From the NCBI GenBank assembly GCA_934436245.1, contig CAKSAM010000006.1, positions 55,284 to 119,283 of the forward strand: 64,000 nt of DNA, read 5' to 3'. A model generated the notes under the pieces. The model saw only the letters and a program-made list of their open reading frames with translations. It made no database searches and was not told the DNA's origin. This DNA comes from an uncultured Acetatifactor sp. (GTDB taxonomy: Bacteria; Bacillota; Clostridia; Lachnospirales; Lachnospiraceae). How positions within the stretch are numbered: position 1 is the stretch's first letter; every line of letters begins with the position of its first letter. Positions 8,215 to 17,300 of this stretch are shown here, in pieces. A program made the translations under genes and the position numbers.

Positions 8215-9867
8215 ATGGAAGTCTACCAGGGGAAAAGTGTATTCGGCGGAATTGCCATTGGCAGGATCAGTGTTCATAAAAAGGATGAGCAGCAGGTAAA
8301 GCGTGTGAAGATCGAGGATCCCGACCGGGAGATCGAACGTTTCAGACAGGCAAAGCAGACAGCACTGGAACAGCTTCAGGGTCTGTATCAGAAAGCCTTG
8401 AAAGAAGTCGGAGAAGCCAATGCCGCTATTTTCGAGATCCATCAGATGATGCTGGAGGATGATGATTATAATGAATCCATTGAAAATATCATCCGCATGC
8501 AGCAGGTGAATGCCGAATATGCCGTGGCTTCCACCGGAGATAACTTTGCACAGATGTTTGCTGCCATGGAAGATGACTATATGCGGGCCAGATCCGCAGA
8601 TGTCAAGGATATTTCCGAACGGGTGTTAAACGTACTGGGCGGAGGTACTTCCGGCAGCATGGATGCTGAAGAACCTGTGATCATCGTGGCGGACGACCTG
8701 GCTCCCTCTGAGACAGTACAGCTGAATAAGGATCTGGTGCTGTCCTTTGTAACGGTGCATGGATCTGTGAATTCCCATACGGCGATCCTGGCACGGACCA
8801 TGAGCATTCCGGCACTGATCGGTACCGACATCCCCCTGACGGATGCAATTAACGGTAAGCTGGGAATCGTGGACGGACGAAACGGCTGCATTTATGTGGA
8901 TCCCGATGAAGAGACTCTGGGGAGAATGCAGCAGTTAAAACAGGAAGAACAGGAGAAAAAGGAACTTCTCCAGAGCTTAAAGGGACGTGAAAATATCACT
9001 ATTGACGGTAAGAGGATCATGCTCTATGCTAATATAGGAAACAGCAAGGACCTGGCAGCCGTATTGCAGAATGATGCCGGCGGCATCGGCCTGTTCCGCA
9101 GTGAGTTCATCTATCTGGAGAGAGAGACTTTCCCTACCGAGGAAGAGCAGTTCCAGATCTACCGTACGGTAGCAGAGACCATGGCAGGAAAGCCTGTGAT
9201 CATCCGTACGCTGGATATCGGCGCTGATAAAAAGTGCGACTATTTTGAAATGGAGCCGGAGGAAAATCCGGCCATGGGATGCCGTGCCATCCGTATCTGC
9301 CTGACCAGACCGGAGATCTTCAAGACACAGTTACGTGCTCTGTTCCGTGCCAGTGCATTCGGCAATATCTCTATCATGTATCCCATGATCATCAGTCTGG
9401 AAGAGGTACACCGGATCAAGGAACTCGTGGCAGAAGTGAAGCAGGAACTGACGGAACAGGGAGTGGCTTTTGGAGAGCCGAAGCAGGGCATTATGATCGA
9501 GACTCCGGCTGCCGTTATGATGAGCGCAGAGCTTGCGGAGGAAGTAGATTTCTTCAGTATCGGTACCAATGATCTGACCCAGTATACACTGGCGATCGAC
9601 AGGCAGAATCCGAAGCTGGATGCATTTTACGAGCCCCATCATCCGGCAGTGCTCCGCATGATCCGGATGGTAGTGGAAAATGCACATAAGGCAGGTATCT
9701 GGGCAGGTATCTGTGGAGAACTGGGTGCAGACACTACACTGACCAGATGTTTCCTTGCCATGGGTGTGGATGAATTATCTATGTCTCCCGGAAGTATTCT
9801 TCCTGTCCGGAAGATCATTCTGGAGACAGATGTGACAAAGGAAAGAGAAAATAGTAAATTATGCTGA
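8215..9867 (+). CDS. ptsI: PTS Enzyme I (phosphoenolpyruvate-protein phosphotransferase)
   Basis: This enzyme takes phosphate from phosphoenolpyruvate and gives it to HPr in the cytoplasm. The phospho-histidine is His188 in GSVNSHTAILARTMSIPALIG. The C-terminal PEP-binding TIM barrel shows GIGLFRSEF, the RTLDIGADK segment, the FSIGTNDLTQY segment and the GICGELG loop. The ATG at 8215 was chosen because AGGAGAGGAG sits six bases upstream and the protein then begins MEVYQGKSVFGGIAIG like the family; an ATG at 8176 would add 13 residues inside a hairpin region. Length is 550 residues. It overlaps the following regulator by seven bases. Confidence 0.94.
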   Translation: MEVYQGKSVFGGIAIGRISVHKKDEQQVKRVKIEDPDREIERFRQAKQTALEQLQGLYQKALKEVGEANAAIFEIHQMMLEDDDYNESIENIIRMQQVNAEYAVASTGDNFAQMFAAMEDDYMRARSADVKDISERVLNVLGGGTSGSMDAEEPVIIVADDLAPSETVQLNKDLVLSFVTVHGSVNSHTAILARTMSIPALIGTDIPLTDAINGKLGIVDGRNGCIYVDPDEETLGRMQQLKQEEQEKKELLQSLKGRENITIDGKRIMLYANIGNSKDLAAVLQNDAGGIGLFRSEFIYLERETFPTEEEQFQIYRTVAETMAGKPVIIRTLDIGADKKCDYFEMEPEENPAMGCRAIRICLTRPEIFKTQLRALFRASAFGNISIMYPMIISLEEVHRIKELVAEVKQELTEQGVAFGEPKQGIMIETPAAVMMSAELAEEVDFFSIGTNDLTQYTLAIDRQNPKLDAFYEPHHPAVLRMIRMVVENAHKAGIWAGICGELGADTTLTRCFLAMGVDELSMSPGSILPVRKIILETDVTKERENSKLC

Positions 9868-10604
9868 CAGAACAACGATATGACATCATTTTGAAATTAC
9901 TGGAGGAAAAGAACAGTATTACCGTGGCAGAGGTCAAGGAACTGTTAAATACTTCGGAGTCCACGGTGCGTCGTGATATCACGGCACTGCATAATGCCGG
10001 GAAGCTGGTGAAGGTCTTCGGAGGAGCGGTGGCGGTAGACCGCACTGTTATGACCCATGAGCCCACGGTAGAACAGAAGGCCACGGTCAATGTGGAAGCC
10101 AAACAGCTGGTGGCAGCAAGGGCGGCAGCATTGATCGAGCCGGAGGATTTTGTCTATCTGGATGCAGGTACCACGACTGCGAGTATGCTATCTTTTCTGA
10201 CAGAGAAAAGTGCAGCTTTCGTGACCAATGCAGTAGCCCATGCCAGGACATTGGCGGCGGCAGGATTTCGTGTGTATCTGGTGGGCGGAGAATTAAAAGG
10301 CTCTACAGAAGCAGTGGTGGGTAATCAGGCATTGATGAATCTGCAGAGCTATCATTTTACCAAAGGCTTTTTCGGAACTAATGGCATCAGCAGACAGAGT
10401 GGTCTGACGACACCGGATATGAATGAGGCTATGGTCAAAAAGACAGCCATGGGGCAATGCAGAGAGTGCTTTATTCTGGCAGATCATTCCAAGTTCGGCA
10501 ATGTCAGCTCTGTGACCTTTGGCACGTTCCAGAGCGGAACAATTCTTACGGATAGCTGTCCGGAAGAATATAAGAGCAGTGGAAATGTGGTCATTTGTGG
10601 ATAA
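9861..10604 (+). CDS. fruR: DeoR-family regulator, probable fructose repressor
   Basis: The protein has 247 residues. The DeoR winged helix-turn-helix is at residues 1-57 (RYDIILKLLEEKNSITVAEV, then TSESTVRRDITALHNAGKL). The C-terminal DeoRC sugar-phosphate sensor domain includes LDAGTTTASMLSFL and GGELKGSTEAVVG. DeoR-type FruR proteins respond to fructose 1-phosphate or fructose 1,6-bisphosphate. Its position as the last gene of the fru operon, overlapping ptsI by seven bases, supports autoregulation of this operon; the effector is inferred. Confidence 0.88.
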   Translation: MLTEQRYDIILKLLEEKNSITVAEVKELLNTSESTVRRDITALHNAGKLVKVFGGAVAVDRTVMTHEPTVEQKATVNVEAKQLVAARAAALIEPEDFVYLDAGTTTASMLSFLTEKSAAFVTNAVAHARTLAAAGFRVYLVGGELKGSTEAVVGNQALMNLQSYHFTKGFFGTNGISRQSGLTTPDMNEAMVKKTAMGQCRECFILADHSKFGNVSSVTFGTFQSGTILTDSCPEEYKSSGNVVICG

Positions 10605-10708
10605 AATGGAGAAAACTGTAAGCTGTAAATCCTTATGATCTCAGGTTAAAAATAAGAATGTGACATACACTATACCCTATACAGACTGATTTGAAATGGA
10701 GTGGGGGA

Positions 10709-12067
10709 ATGGGTATGAAGCTTTGGATCACAGAGACGGATAAAGTAAAAAGGCAGGCAGGAGAAGAGGCAGTAGTCATTTTGCAGCACTGGAAACAAAA
10801 GGTGCACAGACTACGAATCTACCGGGCCTGCCTTTGTGCTGCACTCCTTTTATCCTGCATGGGTCTTACGGCTTACAGTTATTATCTGATAGACAGCAGC
10901 ATTCCCTCTGTGATTCATGTGCGTGCGGATTCGGAGGAAGCACTGGAGCTGGACATCCCTGCGAAAGGAGAGATCCTGAGAGTCAGTGGACAGGGTGACA
11001 GTAATATTCCCGTGGGAGCAGTGACGATTGATCTGAGCCAGCCGGTGAAAATGAAGACCGGAAACGTGGATCATATGGAAATGCAGGTGAAACTTTTCGG
11101 AATCCTGCCGTTGAAACAGGTGGGAATCCAGGTGATTGAGGATCAGGAGCTGATTCCGGTAGGAGTTCCCATAGGCATTTATGTCAAGACTGAGGGTGTA
11201 ATGGTGATAGGTACCGGAGAGTTTCGCTCCGCAAACGGAGAAAAGGTATCACCGGCAGAGCATATTTTAAAAAGCGGTGATTACGTGGTGAAGCTCAACG
11301 GTGCGGAAGTTCAGAAGAAAGATGAATTTATTTCAAGAATTGAAAATTGCAGTGGCGAGGAACAGATTCTGACGATCCGGAGAGGAGAAGCATGTTTTGA
11401 GGTAAAGGTAAAACCGGTCCGGGACCAGAGCGGAAAATATAAAATAGGAGTCTGGGTCAGAGACAATGCCCAGGGAGTAGGCACCATGACCTACATTGAC
11501 AGCCGAGGAAACTTCGGGGCACTGGGACATGGCATTAATGATGTGGATACCAGTACGCTGATGGAGATGAATGACGGAACCCTGTATCAGACCGAGATTA
11601 TTTCTATTCAGAAAGGAAGTGCAGGACATCCGGGGGAAATGACAGGTATGATCGTCTATTCCGATGACAGGATCCTGGGAGATATCACCAGCAACAGCGT
11701 CCGGGGAATCTTCGGCAAATGCAATGACAAGGCGCTGTCACTGGGAACAGAGGAAGCATTGCCGATCGCATTAAAACAGGAGATCAACAAAGGCCCGGCG
11801 CAGATCCTGTGCACCGTGGATGGTACGGCCAGGTATTATGATGTCGATATCACGGATATTCATCTGGATCACGACAATGTAAACCGGGGAATCGAGCTGA
11901 AGGTCACAGATCCGGAACTGATCGCCCTGACCGGCGGCATTGTCCAGGGCATGAGCGGAGCCCCCATCATCCAGAATGGAAAATTCGTGGGAGCTGTTAC
12001 CCACGTCCTGGTGCAGGACAGCACCAGAGGGTACGGAATCTTTATTGAAAATATGCTGGAGTGGTGA
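10709..12067 (+). CDS. spoIVB: SpoIVB-type sporulation serine peptidase (S55)
   Basis: In Bacillus, SpoIVB is secreted from the forespore and cleaves SpoIVFA, releasing sigma-K activation. Here an N-terminal membrane anchor (about residues 35-58) is followed by a PDZ domain (about 150-225, containing LKSGDYVVKLNGAEV) and the S55 protease domain. His274 in ALGHGIND and Ser416 in GMSGAPIIQNG match the catalytic residues. The ATG at 10709 has GGAG seven bases upstream; a TTG at 10691 in frame is less likely. Length is 452 residues. spo0A, the usual next gene, is absent. The gene marks the host as a spore former or a descendant of one. Confidence 0.92.
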   Translation: MGMKLWITETDKVKRQAGEEAVVILQHWKQKVHRLRIYRACLCAALLLSCMGLTAYSYYLIDSSIPSVIHVRADSEEALELDIPAKGEILRVSGQGDSNIPVGAVTIDLSQPVKMKTGNVDHMEMQVKLFGILPLKQVGIQVIEDQELIPVGVPIGIYVKTEGVMVIGTGEFRSANGEKVSPAEHILKSGDYVVKLNGAEVQKKDEFISRIENCSGEEQILTIRRGEACFEVKVKPVRDQSGKYKIGVWVRDNAQGVGTMTYIDSRGNFGALGHGINDVDTSTLMEMNDGTLYQTEIISIQKGSAGHPGEMTGMIVYSDDRILGDITSNSVRGIFGKCNDKALSLGTEEALPIALKQEINKGPAQILCTVDGTARYYDVDITDIHLDHDNVNRGIELKVTDPELIALTGGIVQGMSGAPIIQNGKFVGAVTHVLVQDSTRGYGIFIENMLEW

Positions 12068-12164
12068 TATGCTTGCTTTTGAGAAAAAACAAGTGTAATA
12101 TGGTTAGCAGCAAGACTGTTGGAAACAGTAGAATGAGAATAAAAAGAGATACGAGAGCAGTGGT

Positions 12165-13757
12165 ATGGATAAGACGCAAAAGGTAGAAAATTTATTTTAT
12201 AAGATGATTCATATTGTTTTTTGTGTGTTGTTCCTGCCGGTTCTTTTCTGTGTGATCTTTCTGGATAAAAAGCTTCCCTATTATGAGAATTACCGACTGG
12301 CTGCCCTGTTGCCTAATATTGTGCTGGCCGGCATAGGAGTGGCAGGTCTGATGATTGCCGGGATGATAATTTACAGAGGAAGAAAATTTATCGGAAAGCG
12401 ATCCCGGACAGTGTTGGATCTTTTTCTTCCCTTAATATTTATTGCACTGTATTTTGTTAATGTCTATATTGCAAGAGAGACTGTCTATTACACCGGATGG
12501 GATGCAGAAGTGGTGCGCGGATATGCGTATTTGATGGATGCCGGGATCCCTGTGGATTATGATCTGTATCTTATAATGTATCCAAACAATATTCCGATTT
12601 CCTATGTGCTGGGAAAATTATATATGTTTATCAGAAATTATGGAGGCAGCTATCACTATAATTATGAGTTTTTCTGGAATCAGATTGCCTGTGCCTTTAT
12701 TTCGATTGCAGGACTTGCAGCCTGCTGTACGGTGAAAAAACTCGTAAAAAATACAGTGACGGTGTTTCTGAGTGCTGCAATGTATATTGCATGTATAGGA
12801 CTGACACCGTGGAAAAATATTCCTTATACGGATACTTATAGTATAGCCTTTCCGGTGTTGAGCGTCTGTTTTTACGTATATTACAGGTATTGCGGAAACA
12901 ACACGGGAAAGATGGTCTACCTGGTACTGGCTTTTTTGAGCAGTGGTTTTGGCGGAATGATCAAACCGACTGTATATATCACGCTGATCGCTATCATGAT
13001 CATGGAGATGGGAAGGGTTCTGTTTGAAAAGGAACACAGACCCTGGAAGTGGCTGCTGACAGAAGCCGTGCTGCTTCTGGTGATTGCCTGTGGAACCCAT
13101 TATGCGGAGCGGCAGATGGTGCAGGAGCTGGGACTGGTGGAAAACAAAGACATTTCCGCTACCTGGCATCACTATTTTTATATGGGATTAAATGAAGATA
13201 CTACAGGTGGATATAATTCAGGTGACTGCGGTATGTTTGGAGAGTTTCAATCCCAGCCGGTTGAGGAGCGTAATAAAGCGGAGCTGGAAAGAGCTTTTAC
13301 GAGAATCCGTGAAAGAGGCATGATGGGAAGCCTGTATTTTGGATTGAAAAAAATGGTTATGGCGTTTAATGATGGCACGTTTTGCTGGCCTCTCGAGGGA
13401 TATTATAAAGCGGATTTTGCGCCGATCGCAAAAGGCGGAAAGACAACAGAGCTTTTGAGAGAAGTATTTTGGGCAAACAGTAAGTACAGTGGAAGATATA
13501 ATACCTTTTGCCAGCTTGTCTGGATCACGGTATTGATCTGTCTTCCGGGAATCTGCCTGGGAAAACGGGAAGACAGAGGGATGACAGGGTTCCTGCTCAT
13601 AAATTTCATAGGAATCTTTATGTATATCCTTCTATTCGAGGCAAGAGCAAGATATTTGATGTGCTTTGTTCCCGTAATGATGATACAGGCAGCTTTGGGG
13701 CTGGATCGATACAGTGCCTGCGTTTTTGGTAAAATTGCTCGTAGAAAGAATGCGTGA
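12165..13757 (+). CDS. Multi-pass membrane protein, putative GT-C-type glycosyltransferase
   Basis: A hydrophobic protein of 530 residues with about ten to twelve predicted membrane segments. After the first segments, an extracytoplasmic loop contains YYTGWDAEVVRGYAY. Such an acidic motif in the first loop is typical of GT-C glycosyltransferases (the PMT, ArnT and GT39 group), which use polyprenyl-linked sugars. Later segments include YPNNIPISYVLGKLY and PYTDTYSIAFPVL. The C-terminus is short and basic (KIARRKNA). The assignment rests on topology and the acidic loop only. It stands alone between spoIVB and the defence island; the substrate is unknown. Confidence 0.55.
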   Translation: MDKTQKVENLFYKMIHIVFCVLFLPVLFCVIFLDKKLPYYENYRLAALLPNIVLAGIGVAGLMIAGMIIYRGRKFIGKRSRTVLDLFLPLIFIALYFVNVYIARETVYYTGWDAEVVRGYAYLMDAGIPVDYDLYLIMYPNNIPISYVLGKLYMFIRNYGGSYHYNYEFFWNQIACAFISIAGLAACCTVKKLVKNTVTVFLSAAMYIACIGLTPWKNIPYTDTYSIAFPVLSVCFYVYYRYCGNNTGKMVYLVLAFLSSGFGGMIKPTVYITLIAIMIMEMGRVLFEKEHRPWKWLLTEAVLLLVIACGTHYAERQMVQELGLVENKDISATWHHYFYMGLNEDTTGGYNSGDCGMFGEFQSQPVEERNKAELERAFTRIRERGMMGSLYFGLKKMVMAFNDGTFCWPLEGYYKADFAPIAKGGKTTELLREVFWANSKYSGRYNTFCQLVWITVLICLPGICLGKREDRGMTGFLLINFIGIFMYILLFEARARYLMCFVPVMMIQAALGLDRYSACVFGKIARRKNA

Positions 13758-13834
13758 GTGCCGGAAAAGTTACATGCCACCATATACGATATCAAGCTTT
13801 GCCAGGTACACTTTGATTTATTAGGGGAACTGAA

Positions 13835-15004
13835 TTGAATTACAAGACATTAGAAAACATTGTTTCTTTTTACAAGAAGAATTACAAAAAGATAGAAAAT
13901 AAAGAACTTTATAAATGGCAGGCTTTTCAGACATTTCACGATAACTGGGATTTGGAAGCGGATGACTTTTATGAAATGTTGGAAAAATCTTTAATAGATA
14001 TTTCAAATCTCATGTCTGCGTCACAATACTATCCGAAAAGAATGATTCTTTGGATGGCAGAAAAGAATGAAGAAGCGGTAAGGAAAATGTTTGAAATTCT
14101 TTATGACCCGGGTATTCCGCTAGAGGATAGAATGAAGAGTTTTAAGGCAGCCGCCAAAGAATTGGTTGAAAAATATAAAGAGAAAAATGTGCACCATACC
14201 TACCAGGACGATAGAGCTATCATGGTATACCTGAGCCTTCGATATCCGGGAAAATACTATCTGTACAAATTTAAGATGTTCAAGGAATTTGCAAATTTTA
14301 TAGACTATGATTGGACCCCAAAGAGTGGGCATGTAGAAAATCTTTTCCGTTTTGAAAGCCTGTGCAACATGATTAAGAACTATATCATGCAAGATGTAGA
14401 ACTTATGGAATTGTACAAGCCGCGCAAAGAAAAATATTATGACCCGGAGTATCATCTGCTGGTACAGGATATTATCTATACCATTAATTATATGGATAAA
14501 CCGGAATTCTTTGAAGAGGTACAGATTGTTGAACCAACGGAGTTTGCGTATCAGGCAATCCAGAAAGATGTAATTCTGGAAGGAAAAGCAGGCGTTGATT
14601 ATATTGAAGAGGAAAAGAAGAAAAAGGAAATCGGTGACCTTGGAGAACAGTTTATTTATGATCAGGAATGCGCCAACGTAAAGAAGTATAAGCTTTCGAA
14701 ATCAAAAAAAGTGGAATGGGTTTCCAAAGATAAGGGCGATGGCTGGGGCTATGATATTCTTTCCTATGATGAACATGGAAAAGAGATGTATATTGAAGTT
14801 AAGACAACGCTTGGAGCAGAAGATACCAGTTTTTTTATTTCAGCAAATGAATTGAAGAAAAGCAAACAGTGTGCAGAAAATTATTATCTGTATCGTGTTT
14901 ATGAATTTGACAGAAAGAAAGGAATCGGAAAATATTCTATCCGTCGGGGAAGCCTGGAGGGGCTTTGCCTGGTTCCGATTGGCTACAGAGTGCATTTGAA
15001 GTAA
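13835..15004 (+). CDS. DUF3883-domain protein, putative restriction-like nuclease
   Basis: A protein of 389 residues. The N-terminal 260 residues are mostly helical and were not recognised. The C-terminal DUF3883 domain (about 265-389) has a PD-(D/E)XK-like nuclease layout: Glu271 in IGDLGEQF, Asp307 in GWGYDILSY and the E321-V-K323 motif in MYIEVKTTLG. The start is TTG with AGGGGA upstream. No methyltransferase lies next to it, but a second DUF3883 protein with the same motif spacing lies in the restriction-modification operon at 18816. It could be an orphan endonuclease or a partner of the methyltransferases across the CRISPR array. Confidence 0.7.
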   Translation: MNYKTLENIVSFYKKNYKKIENKELYKWQAFQTFHDNWDLEADDFYEMLEKSLIDISNLMSASQYYPKRMILWMAEKNEEAVRKMFEILYDPGIPLEDRMKSFKAAAKELVEKYKEKNVHHTYQDDRAIMVYLSLRYPGKYYLYKFKMFKEFANFIDYDWTPKSGHVENLFRFESLCNMIKNYIMQDVELMELYKPRKEKYYDPEYHLLVQDIIYTINYMDKPEFFEEVQIVEPTEFAYQAIQKDVILEGKAGVDYIEEEKKKKEIGDLGEQFIYDQECANVKKYKLSKSKKVEWVSKDKGDGWGYDILSYDEHGKEMYIEVKTTLGAEDTSFFISANELKKSKQCAENYYLYRVYEFDRKKGIGKYSIRRGSLEGLCLVPIGYRVHLK

Positions 15005-15040
15005 ATATCTTCCAATATTATACTTTGCCTAGGAGAAATT

Positions 15041-15093
15041 AATGCTTTTTGTTTCTATTCTGTGGATTAATAAATTTCGTAGAAACAAGCATT
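15041..15093 (+). other. Inverted repeat downstream of the DUF3883 gene
   Basis: AATGCTT..GTTTCTA (15041-15057) is complementary to TAGAAACAAGCATT (15080-15093), with three bulged bases. It could end the transcript of the nuclease gene, although the following run is A-rich rather than T-rich. Confidence 0.4.
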
Positions 15094-15142
15094 ATTTGAA
15101 AAAAGTCCGTCGACCTCAAATGCAGCAAATATAAGGATTTAG

Positions 15143-15368
15143 CGTACTTTTTGAATGCAATCATCATTAGGAAAGACATGTTTTTGGCACATATTTGCTA
15201 AAAAAGTACGTCGATGTCGGCAGGGGATATGTGAAAACCTAAAAACCTGAATTTTACGGGAAAAGCAGAAAAGACAGTTGCAGAGGTCGACGGAGTTTTT
15301 CTATGCACAGTGCTTGATTTTATGAAAAAGAAAAGGTAGAATATTATTGGGTGTTGATAAATTCAGTT
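15143..15368 (+). promoter_or_regulatory. CRISPR leader A
   Basis: 226 bases directly upstream of the first CRISPR repeat. They align without visible gaps to the 226 bases upstream of the third array (21282-21507). Shared blocks include CGTACTTTTT at the left end, GTCGATGTCGGCAGG, GTGAAAACCTAAAA, GAGGTCGACGGA and TTGATAAATTCAGTT next to the repeat. AGTACGTCGA (15205-15214) and GGTCGACGGA (15285-15294) form an imperfect inverted pair kept in both leaders. A further CCGTCGACCTC at 15108-15118 lies just outside. The A/T-rich leader presumably carries the array promoter. Confidence 0.8.
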
Positions 15369-15611
15369 GTTTTACATTACCTAAGAGGAATTGACACGTC
15401 ACATAATTTAACCATGCGTTTTTCTTTGTTGCCATAATTTTGTGTTTTACATTACCTAAGAGGAATTGACACATTTGTTCTCTATGAAGTTCACGTACGT
15501 TATTTCTTTTCATACGAGGTTTTACATTACCTAAGAGGAATTGACACAGTTCCTTTGCTCTTGCCTGGATTTCCTTGTAGCTGTTTTATATTACCTAAGA
15601 GGAATTGACAC
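15369..15611 (+). CRISPR. CRISPR array 1 (four repeats, three spacers)
   Basis: Repeats of 29 bases start GTTTTACATTACC and end GAATTGACAC. They lie at 15369-15397, 15444-15472, 15519-15547 and 15583-15611; the last carries a C-to-T change (GTTTTATATT), as expected at the leader-distal end. Spacers are 46, 46 and 35 bases. The last eight bases of the repeat, ATTGACAC, would form the crRNA 5' handle, close to the common ATTGAAAC handle. Reverse complements of all three spacers read as open coding sequence, two of them starting with ATG. The array is presumably processed by the Cas6 at 31017. Confidence 0.95.
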
Positions 15612-15897
15612 TTAATGATCGTAATAGGCCAGAATGGGCAGAATCTTCGTGCTACGCACTCCCACTTCGGTCCGTGCTAAACATGTGTCACTGGCACATA
15701 GCTCCTTATGCAATATTTGCATATCGTGGGATTATCATCCCACTTTTATGCTCATATCGGGGTGGACCCTAAGGTCTTTCACCCACTTATGAGCAAGCTC
15801 ATGTGGGCTTAGACCTTTTGCCCCTGGCATCATTAGATTTTATACTTGTTAGAAGAATGGGTTCAAAGACCAGGTTATAATCGAAAGAAGAATTCGT
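15612..15897 (+). other. Hairpin-rich region upstream of the transglutaminase-like gene
   Basis: No gene was found here. The segment contains many inverted repeats: the palindrome ATGCAATATTTGCAT, GTGGGAT..ATCCCAC, and TGCTCATA with a distant TATGAGCA. It also holds a large hairpin at 15771-15817 in which AAGGTCT, CCCAC and ATGAGC pair with GCTCAT, GTGGG and AGACCTT. The texture differs from the CRISPR leaders and the cas genes, and it probably arrived together with the gene that follows. It could be a structured leader RNA or an end of a mobile element; no transposase is visible. Confidence 0.5.
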
Positions 15898-17295
15898 ATG
15901 AAAGACAAGCCAAGAATCATGGACGTATACGATGAACATAGAGAACAAATCAGAAAGGGTACTGCAAGAGCCGACAGAAAAGCAAAGCTCATCTTCACCG
16001 TAAAGTGGCTCGGCATCGGTTTCGTGGTAGGTCTTGTCCTTACCATGCTTACCAGCTGCGGCACTCCAGGTGTCTCTATGGACGCATCACAGGAAACTGC
16101 TGTTACAGAATCTGCCACAGAGACTGTAACAGAAACTGTGCCTGAAACAGAAACAAAAGAAACAGAAGTTCCTTCTGAAACAGTTCCTGAAAGCACAGAA
16201 GCAGAGACCCACGAGGCACCTGCTGCAACCTGGCACGCCTCTTCCAAGGAGCACGACATCAGTGTCAACAGCATCCTTACTTATGATGGTGGTGCCATCT
16301 GGAACTTTGCAGACTGCACGGCTGTCGGTGCCGGTGTCAATTCAGACATTGCTGTGCCTTCTGAGGCTGACTACGGTTTTATTGTAACTGTACTTGACAG
16401 CAATTCTGTTGATATTACACCTTACAATAACTCTGCTGAGTATATTGTTCCAACCAAGGTTACCGCAGAACTTTCCACTGGGAACCTTGAGACCACAGAA
16501 AGTTATGACTCTTACACCATCACAGGTTACGACGCCTGCTCCAATGGTTTTGGTACGGTAACTGTTGGTTTCTCCAACGGCCGCACACTCGTTGCCGGTG
16601 TATTCAAGGAAAACGGCAGACTTTACGCCGTCAACATCAACAGCAACAAAACCATTGCTACAAATGCTGTTGACAGAAGACTTGTACTTGCCAAACTCAT
16701 GCAGGATGCAGGTATTACTGAAAAGGACTGTGTCAGCACAGACCCTATCTACTACCCTATCGTTCCTGTAAATAAAGGTGAGGTTACGGACACTGCATAT
16801 TGGGTAGCAAAGTCTTCTGAACTCGTAGAAGATGACTGGACCGATGCCCACAAAATCATGACCTTCTATAATTATGTCATTGACAACTTTGCTTACGATG
16901 ACTGGGTTGTTGCACAAAACGGTGAAGCAAGATGCTTTGAATATGCTGATTTCACAGGAAAATATTACATCAGCAATACAAATGTTGGTGTATGTGAGGA
17001 CTTTTCACAAGTCATCGCCATCATGTGTAGAGCACAGGGTATTCCGTCGCTTGTAGTTCGTAACAAAACACATGCTGTTACAGTTGTCTACATCGAAAAT
17101 TACGACAGATGGTTTTTGATTGACAGCACTGCTGACATCGAGAACGATGCTTACCAGAAAGATTATACTGTATGGACAAAAACATCCAGAGCAAGATATA
17201 AGAGTTTTGGCTACACCACCGCAACGAATTTCGATGAAATTGCTATAGGGAATTCTGCTGATATGGAAAAATTCGGTATCCCTATGTTCCAGTAA
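15898..17295 (+). CDS. Transglutaminase-like cysteine peptidase domain protein, membrane-anchored
   Basis: The protein has 465 residues. A basic cytoplasmic N-terminus is followed by one hydrophobic segment (about 36-52) ending in a lipobox-like LTMLTSCG. A long Thr/Glu-rich linker (about 60-105, repeats such as TETVTETVPETE) leads to an extracellular part. The transglutaminase-like domain is C-terminal, with a plausible triad Cys366 (GVCEDFS), His392 (THAVTVVY) and Asp409 (FLIDSTAD). It may be a protease or cross-linker at the cell surface. Codon choice differs from its neighbours and it sits between two CRISPR leaders, so transfer is likely. No RBS stronger than AAAGAAG was seen before the ATG. 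Confidence 0.8.
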   Translation: MKDKPRIMDVYDEHREQIRKGTARADRKAKLIFTVKWLGIGFVVGLVLTMLTSCGTPGVSMDASQETAVTESATETVTETVPETETKETEVPSETVPESTEAETHEAPAATWHASSKEHDISVNSILTYDGGAIWNFADCTAVGAGVNSDIAVPSEADYGFIVTVLDSNSVDITPYNNSAEYIVPTKVTAELSTGNLETTESYDSYTITGYDACSNGFGTVTVGFSNGRTLVAGVFKENGRLYAVNINSNKTIATNAVDRRLVLAKLMQDAGITEKDCVSTDPIYYPIVPVNKGEVTDTAYWVAKSSELVEDDWTDAHKIMTFYNYVIDNFAYDDWVVAQNGEARCFEYADFTGKYYISNTNVGVCEDFSQVIAIMCRAQGIPSLVVRNKTHAVTVVYIENYDRWFLIDSTADIENDAYQKDYTVWTKTSRARYKSFGYTTATNFDEIAIGNSADMEKFGIPMFQ

Positions 17296-17300
17296 CTACT

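Noticed and set aside
15301..15513. Minus-strand reading frame of 70 codons across CRISPR array 1
   Set aside because: It contains the repeated segment QFLLGNVK, which is simply the translation of the CRISPR repeats, and the MKRNN start lies in a spacer. It is not a gene, although it shows the spacers' coding character.
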